From Phaeosaccion multiseriatum (taxonomy: Eukaryota > Ochrophyta, other classes): a DNA stretch of 64,000 nucleotides. The stretch is taken from positions 2,666,001 through 2,730,000 of the forward strand of contig OZ218952.1 in NCBI GenBank assembly GCA_965112735.1. Reading direction: 5' to 3'. The notes under the pieces were generated by a model. It had not been told where the DNA came from and did no database searches. It saw only the letters and a program-made list of their open reading frames with translations. Position numbers and translations under genes: made by a program. Below, piece after piece: positions 57,301-64,000 of the stretch (its first letter is position 1; each line of letters opens with the position of its first letter).

Positions 57301-60300
57301 TCGACCCTGACAGGCCCGACGTGCTCACCAACCTCGGCGTTTACTATCAGGTTAGCCACATCACACGACATGTCACTGGCTGACGGATACCAAGTGCTGG
57401 CAGACTAGTTGGTTGGCTGACTGGCTGGACTGACTGCTCTGACCTGGCTGACTTTTTCTGGCCTTGGAATGGCTGACTGGGTTGAATGACCGCTGTGGTG
57501 CTGTGGTTTGACTGATTGCCTGACTGCTATTGTCTGCTTGATTGAGATTTGACTGATTGATTGGTTGTACAATTAGAAGCTTAAACCCTCCCTCTACCCC
57601 CCCTACTCTCTTTCTTCTCCACTCCGCGCCTGTTCCCTCCCTTTGTCCTTCTCCTTCCCTGCCTTGCCTTGCCTTGACCTGCCCTGTATCACCAACTGCC
57701 TTGCCTTGCCCATATGACTATAAAGGAGTCGGGGATGCTCTCTGAGGCGCGAGAAGCGTACACACACTCGTACGTACAGAGGAGGGACGATGGGCTGGTC
57801 GTGAGGCAGGTAGGTGGGGCTGCACTTGCAGTTCCCCCCCCCTCCCTCTTATCTCTCTCTCTCTTGCTCTTGCTGCTGCACTATACCACCAACTGCTGTA
57901 CGTACAGGCCATCATGCTGTCCCCGGTGCCCGAGAGTGAGGCTCAAATCGCAAAGCAGCGACAAGCCCTCCGCTCCGCCGTCGCATCTCTCACCGCCAGG
58001 GCAGCAAGAGTCGACCTAGGCAAAAAGCAACAGCAACAGCAACAGCAACAGCAAGAGCAACAGCAACATCGACAGCGACAGCTTAGGGGTGACGAGGAGC
58101 AAGAAGTAGAGCCCAAGGAGGAGGAGGAGGACGGGGTGGGGCTGGCCCTCAGCCTCTCCTCGGCGGATCCCGTGCGTGCGGTGGAGAGAGTGCACTTCTA
58201 CTTGGCCTACCACGGAATGCCCGACAGAGACATTCAGGAGAGTATTGCAAATATGTATCTGCACCTTCGGCCCGAGCTGCTTAGAGTCTCGGAGGCTCTG
58301 TTTCTGTCATTGTCTCGCGGCCCCATTGAGGAGGAGGAGAGAGGGGAGGCTCTTGCCTTGCTGCTGTCACAAGGAGTCGACCTCGGAGACGGTGTCGTTG
58401 TCCTGAAGGGGGCTACTGATGCTACTGGCGGTGGTGGTGGTGCTACTGCTATTGCTGGTGGTGGTGGTGCTACTGCACAAAACGAAGAAGCAGGGCAGCA
58501 GCAGGGAGTGAGGCAGCGGCGGCCAGGAAGCAAGGGCAAGAAGAGTATGACGAAGACAAAGAAGAGGAAGAGGAAGAAGGTGCGAGTAGGTTTCGTGTCG
58601 AAGTTCTTGGGAGAGGGAGAGCCTCACGGTCTTCTCCTCGAGGGTGTTGTGGCGGGACTGCCTCCCAAGCACTTTACAACAGTGGTCTGTCCCTTGCCTT
58701 CCGCGTCGGGCAACGCTTTGGCACAGGCGCTTTCGGAGGCAGCCGATGAGGTGGTGCCTCTTCCTGGTAAGTACGCCTTAGCATTGGCGACGCTCGAGCA
58801 GCTGCAGCTTGACGCGTTGGTGTACGGAGATATGAATGGCGAGCCGATGACGCACTTCCTCGGCTTTGCTCGTGTCGCGCCCGTGCAAGCCCTCTTTTGG
58901 GGCAACCCCATCTCCTCGGGCAATCCGTCGATCGACTACTTTATATCCGCGGATAGGATGGAGCACCCCAACAGGACGCGCTTGAGGCAAGAGGAGGAGC
59001 CGTACTCCGAGCAGGTGGTGCTTCTCGGTGGGCAGGGTATTTGGTACACACCTCCGGTGTTGCCTGCTGAACTTGCCGCTCTCGATGGGGCAGCGGCAGC
59101 AGCAGCAGCAGGAGGAGGAGGAGCAATTGGTGATACAGGAGGAGGGGGAGGAGGAGGCGGGGGGCTGACCCCCTCTTCCACTCTCCCTCACCGCAGCTTC
59201 AGCGAGCAAGAGGACGAGGAGCAGCAACGAGTGCGCTCTCTGCAGAGACTGGCGCTGAAGGCTCGCCTCGGGCTGCCGACAGACGCGGTGGTGTACATGT
59301 GTCCGCAGAGCATCTTCAAACTGCACCCCAGCTTCGACGCGGTGGTGGGGCGTATCTTGCAACAAGGAGGAGGAAGTGCACGTGTTGGTGATTCAGACCA
59401 TGGCGGTGGTCATGATGGTGATGGTCGGCGACGGGAGGCCCACGTTGTCTTCACGGAGGGTAGGTGGGAGAGCTGGACAGTGGCCTTTCGTCGCCGGCTC
59501 GAGAAGGCGCTTGACATGCTTGACGATGATGATGATGATGATGATAGAGGGGCGTTGTACCAACGGGTGCACTTCGTACCGCGTACCTCTGCTGGGGAGG
59601 AGTACCTGCGACTGCTGGCAGGGGCGGACGTGCTGCTCCACCCCTTTCCGTTTGGAGGCTCGCGGACCTCGAGTGATGGGCTGAGCGTCGGTGTCCCACT
59701 CGTCACGTTGCCCACCTCGCTGCTGCGAGGGAGGATGGCGGGGGCCCTCTACACCTCCATGGAGGAGGAGGAGGAGGATGGCAATAGATGGGGAGCAGGA
59801 AGAGGAGGAGAGGAGAAGGGATTCTTCTCCTCGTGCTGCACAGCGGAGACCGTGGCGGAGTATGTAGAGCTTGCTGTTCGGCTCGGGCAAGACGAGGCCT
59901 TCAATCGAGAGGTGTCTCTGGCCATCTTTCATCGCTCGCACCTGATTTGGAGTCGAAGGGAAGTGGTCACCGAGTGGGTGCAGTTCCTGAGTCGGGCCAC
60001 GGGGGGAGAGGACTTGGGTCATTATCCCCTCGACCTTCTTACGGAGGCGGATGTGGGGTGGGACGAGGGTGAGCGGGAGGAGGAGGAGGAGGAGGAGGAG
60101 GAGGAGGAGCGACAACGAGGCAGTCGCGTTGATGGGGTAAGTGAGTGAGTGAGTGAGTGGGTGAGTGGGTGAGTGGGGCACCGTCATCTATTGATTTTGT
60201 TCCTGCCATGAAGTGAGCCGTGCGGCCCTCCTTGACTCTGTCTTTCGCCCCCAACCCCCACCCCTCGCCCATCAAGGCAGATCTCGCAGCACCACTACAA

Positions 60301-63300
60301 GTAGATAGAGAAAAGAAAGAAAAAGGAGAGCACGCAGAAATAGAGGCAGAAGAAGCAGAAGCAGTCAAACGCCTTTTGCGCTCCTTCCAGCACCACACAG
60401 CGCAGGGGCGCCTCCAAGACGCCGCACAAGCGTTAGACGCGGCCCTCGCCCTCAGGCCCAGCGACGCAGGTGAGTTTCAGCTCATGGGAGAAGAACGAGG
60501 GGCGGAGGGAGTATCAGTAGGAAGGTGCAAAGGGGGGCAAAGGAGTGAAACAACGACGACGGGCGAAACTTCACTTACCTTTTCTCTCTCTCTCTGCGCA
60601 GGTATTATGAACGATCTCGGAGCCACTCTGCAGCAGCTCTGGAGACTCGAGGAGGTGAGTTGTGCTTCTCCTCCTCCTCCTCCTCCTCCTCCTCCTCCTC
60701 CTCCTCCTCCTCCTCCTCCTCCTCCTCCTCCTCCTCCTCCTCCTCCTCCTCCTCCTCCTCCTCCTCCTCCTCCTCCTCCTCATCATCATCATCGTGGTCG
60801 TATTCCTCCTCCTCATGTTCTTCCTCCTTTTCTTCCTCATCCCCTTTCCTCTTCCTCCTCCTCCTCCTCCTCCTCCTCCTCCTCCTCCTCCTCCTCCTCC
60901 TCCTCCTCCTCCTCCTCCTCCTCCTCCTCCTCCTCCTCCTCCTCCTCCTCCTCCTCCTCCTCCTCCTCCTCCTCCTCCTCCTCCTCCTCCTCCTCCTCCT
61001 CCTCCTCCTCCTCCTCCTCCTCCTCCTCCTCCTCCTCCTCCTCCTCCTCCTCCTCCTCCTCCTCCTCCTCCTCCTCCTCCTCCTCCTCCTCCTCCTCCTC
61101 CTCCTCCTCCTCCTCTTCCTCCACCACCACCACCACCACTTGGATGGAGAAGGCTGCCGAGCTGTTTACTCTCAGCCTGTCCCTTCAGCCCCGGTCAGCG
61201 GTGGTAATGGCTAACTTGGGGGTTACCCTGCAGGCATTGGCCCGACCCAAGGAGGCAGAGCACTGGTTTAGACAGGCCCTTGTGCTCAGGAGGGAGGAGG
61301 AGGAGAAGGAGGAGGAGGGAGAAGTGGAGGAGGAGGAGGACTCAGACTGGGCAGTACTAGAGGAGGGCAAGGGCAGGAAGAGAGGCGACGCCCCCCCCTC
61401 CTCTTCCTCCTCCTCGTGTTGGTCATCCTCCTCCTCCTCACGGTCGTCGCCATCACCCTCCTCCACGGACTGGGCCCTCTTCAACCTTAGCAACCTCTTA
61501 CGTAACGAGGGGAGGCTCAGAGAGGCGGTTACAGTGCTGATGGAGGGTTTAGCTCTATCTCAGAGTCTGAGTCAGAGCAGCGGCGAGGGAGGAGGGGGAG
61601 GATGGCAGCTGATGGTGGTGGCTGTGCTCGCTGCCGTGGAGCTTCGAGCTCACCATCAGAGTGTGGTGGAGGAGCTGCAGCAGGAGTTGGGGAGGGGGGG
61701 GGGTGAGGGTGATTTATGGGCAGAGATCAAGAGACTGCAGGTGAGGGAGGGAGGGAGGGGAAGGGGGGGCGGGAGGGAGGGAAGGGACGGAAGGGAGAGA
61801 TAAGTGAGGGAGGGACGAACGGAGGGAGAGTTGGGCAGGAGTTGATTGCTGTTAGTTTGGATCTACTTCTGCCATGCATCTGTCTTCTCTGGCTCACTCC
61901 TCTTCCTCCTCCTCCACCCCCCGGTGCATCAGTGCAAGTTCCCCATGTCAACAAACAACCTCGTGGTCGCTATGGCCTGGCTGGGGGAGCTCCCTGCCTT
62001 GGTGGAGCCCCTTCTCCAGCGCTTGTCAGGCATGCCAGTTGGTGATACAGCAGGCATTCCTCGCCAACAAGTGCAACGAGAGAGCCTGCTGTTGCCGAGG
62101 GGGCTCAGACTCAGCCTCCAGGTGGGGAGCAGGGCAGCAGCAGGAACAGGACCAGTTGGTGATACAATGGTGGGGATGGCAGCAGAGGGGATGGTAGCAG
62201 AGGGGGTACACTTGGTGGTGCAGTACTATGTCAGTGAGGAAGAAGAGAGCGGGGGCGACTCCTGCTCCTCCTCTATGATGAATCGCGTATTGGATGCGTG
62301 TATCCTACACAACCTCCACAATGAGCACATTGCCGGGGTGCACGTGCTCTTGGAGGAGGGGGAGGGGGAGGGGGAGAAGGAGAAGGAAGAGGCGATAAGG
62401 CCCTCAGGAACACGGAGAGAAGGAGAAGGAGGCGTTGGAGGCATTGGAGCGGGCCATCCGAGTGCCGTCCGGCGAGGGGGAGGAGCGCGAGCGAGGTTAG
62501 AGGGGTTGATATTCTCAGCACCACCGGGATCAGCATCATCAGCAACATTATCAGCGGCGGACCAAGAGGGAGACGAAGAGAATGAGGAAGAGAAGAAGCG
62601 GAAACGCAAACGTGCCGCCATCGCGGACAAACTCTTCGTGACGCCCCTCGGCAGGAGAATGACCTTTGCTGATGCCTTTAGGTGCGTCTCTCTCTCTCCT
62701 CTCTCTCTCCCCTCTCTCTCCCCTTTCTCTCTCTCGTCTCTCTTCCGCCGGTCCAGCAGCGAGTTAGTCTACCTGAAGGGGGGCGGCTATCTGTCGACCC
62801 ACCTGTCTCCGTCTGTTGACTCACAAATCCCCTTCTCTCCTGCTGTTATCCTTCCTCGCCTTCTCTGCATGTGCGTGCGTCGTACTTTTGTGACTGTGTA
62901 TTATACTGCATCAACCCTCCGAATGAATCAATCAACGTATGCCTTGCTGGGTTACAGGTATGCAAATACGGAGCTCGTGGGGCAAGTGGTCGTCGTCGCC
63001 AACTCAGACATCGCTTTCCTCGACGACACGTGAGTGCGTGAGTGGGGAGAGAGAGGGACAGAATTGGTGGGTGGGAGGGAGGGAGGGAGGGAGGGAGATG
63101 CGGGGAGGGGGCGGTGGGGTGGGGTGGCGTGGGTGGAAATAGCCTCTATACTCTATGCCCCATACCCCATACCCCATGCCCCATACTCTATACCCCATGT
63201 ATCCTATGCCCTTATGCTCTATTCCTTATACCTTACACCCTTTCCCCCTTGAGTATGCCTTACTACTACTATACCCGATGCCCCATGCCCGTATACCCTG

Positions 63301-64000
63301 TGGTGTAGACTGGGCCGCCTTGGTGACCCGGGCACCCTGGATCTGAGGAGGAAGGTGTTCGCTTTGCTGCGATGGGAGACCACGCTGCGAGGGGGGGATG
63401 AGAGGATGGCAGCTGATGGTGGTGGTGGCGATGGCGTACTGCGAAGTGTATTCGTGCCCCGCATCGATTCACAGGACTGTTGGATATTCAGGAGTCCTGT
63501 GAGTGATGTGGTGGTGAGCGAGAGCGACTTTGAGCTTGGCAGGCCCCGTTGTGACAATCGACTTGCCGCTGTGTTTGAGGATGCCGGGTATCAGGTGAGT
63601 GAGGGACGGAGGGAGGGAGGAAGGGAAGGAAGAGGGGGGGAGGGAGAGAAGGAGGGAGAGGGAGGGAGAGAGAGGGAGGGAGGAAGAGGGGGAGGGAGAG
63701 AAGGATGGAGAGGAAGAGGAAGGGCGTACTGGGAGCCACCCCAAGGGGGAGGATGCAACTTGTGTTGTGTAGCGGAGGGCATGGCAGTGGATGGGGAGAG
63801 CATGGCAGAGCATGGCAGTGGGTGGGGCTCTGGCTCTGTGTCCGGGTTGTGGTTCTCGTCAGGAAGGGAGCGCTGATTGCCCCTATGCTCACCATTGCTC
63901 TCCTCTTGCCACCTTCGTACGTGCGTGTGTGTGCGTATATGTGTGTGTGTGTGTTTGTGCCGCTTGACGCATGCCTTGTGTCCAGGTGGAGAACCCCAGC
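54333..64000 (+). CDS. secretory-pathway TPR / GT41 (OGT-SPINDLY-like) / glycosyltransferase-like fusion, 3' partial
   Basis: Exons: 54333-54551, 54843-55055, 55570-55869, 55985-56062, 56563-56931, 57189-57350, 57726-57809, 57908-60136, 60277-60469, 60602-60654, 61150-61740, 61933-62681, 62958-63029, 63309-63594 and 63986->64000. Phases agree; at least 1871 aa. It starts with a signal peptide (MKLRVLLPSILLFSG...ARA/Q). N-terminal TPRs follow (54-465; LNNLGAALISLGRAEAG). A GT41-like catalytic region spans about 699-1176: VRVGFVSKFL, IDYFISADRMEHPN, YSEQVVLLGG, MCPQSIFKLHPSF, GADVLLHPFPFGG, GVPLVTLP. A second TPR block occupies about 1219-1497. A C-terminal domain has ANSDIAFLDD (about 1761-1770), DSQDCWIFRSP (1824-1834) and RCDNRLAAVFEDAGYQVENP, resembling a nucleotide-sugar transferase I cannot name. 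GT41 enzymes put GlcNAc or fucose on Ser/Thr of cytosolic proteins; a signal peptide is unusual. Confidence 0.85.
56092..56312. repeat. (TGAG)n tract
   Basis: GAGT/CAGT repeats in the intron 56063-56562 of the glycosyltransferase gene. Similar shorter tracts follow the donors at 55092 and 55870. Confidence 0.92.
56680..56691 (+). repeat. dispersed motif TTGGTGATACAG, exact copy 10
   Basis: Glycosyltransferase exon 5, sense, LVIQ followed by EQQQ. Confidence 0.8.
57062..57158. repeat. (CCCTGA)n hexanucleotide array
   Basis: About 16 units of CCCTGA with two variant units, in the intron 56932-57188. One base from the CCCTAA telomere repeat. Confidence 0.92.
57684..57695 (-). repeat. dispersed motif TTGGTGATACAG, exact copy 11
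   Basis: Glycosyltransferase intron 57351-57725, antisense to the gene, 30 nt upstream of the acceptor. Confidence 0.8.
59127..59138 (+). repeat. dispersed motif TTGGTGATACAG, exact copy 12
   Basis: Glycosyltransferase exon 8, sense, but read in a second frame as IGDTG inside a Gly/Ala insert of the GT41 domain. Confidence 0.8.
60668..61114. repeat. (CCT)n megatract
   Basis: Nearly 450 bp of CCT/CTC repeat in two runs (about 60668-60780 and 60856-61114), making up most of the intron 60655-61149. All pyrimidine on the sense strand, ending about 35 bp before the 3' splice site. Confidence 0.97.
62039..62050 (+). repeat. dispersed motif TTGGTGATACAG, exact copy 13
   Basis: Glycosyltransferase exon 12, sense, read as VGDTA. 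A near copy ending in CAA lies at 62156. Confidence 0.8.

Overview
This window is nuclear DNA from an intron-rich eukaryote. Every large gene is split by GT-AG introns with phase-consistent exons, and pyrimidine-rich acceptors and microsatellites are everywhere. A CCDC42/MIA2-type axonemal coiled-coil gene points to a flagellated lineage. An organellar IF2, a BRE1, an exocyst SEC15, a kinesin-3-like motor and a spindly/OGT-type glycosyltransferase fit a protist or alga. A stramenopile alga is my best guess, but that is inference and not shown by the sequence.

Layout. (1) 1-9.76 kb: a three-unit tandem array. Each unit pairs a decayed ankyrin-repeat pseudogene (+ strand) with an intact two-exon gene (- strand) for a secreted 16-cysteine protein I do not recognise. 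(2) 10.1-15.2 kb, - strand: an organellar IF2-like GTPase, 9 exons. (3) 16.7-25.1 kb, - strand: BRE1, the histone H2B E3 ligase, 15 exons. (4) 26.2-27.8 kb, + strand: CCDC42-like, 4 exons. (5) 29.4-30.5 kb, - strand: a nucleoredoxin-like protein, 3 exons. (6) 30.6-39.3 kb, + strand: SEC15, 22 exons. (7) 39.7-54.0 kb, - strand: a giant kinesin, 18 exons, about 3210 aa. (8) 54.3 kb to the window end, + strand: a secreted TPR/GT41/TPR/glycosyltransferase-like fusion, cut by the window edge. Two divergent pairs share short promoters (134 bp and 313 bp). The genes have unrelated housekeeping jobs (translation, chromatin, axoneme, redox, exocytosis, transport, glycosylation) and form no pathway together.

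The most unusual signal is a dispersed 12-bp motif, TTGGTGATACAG, usually next to CAG runs, with 13 exact and about a dozen near copies between 10.2 and 62.2 kb and none in the tandem array. In exons it lies mostly in the sense direction and is translated in different frames (LVIQ, GDT). In introns it lies almost always antisense and close upstream of the 3' splice site. Two further dispersed motifs share the same genes. All gene models were built by hand from splice signals, reading phase and family resemblance; none has transcript support here.
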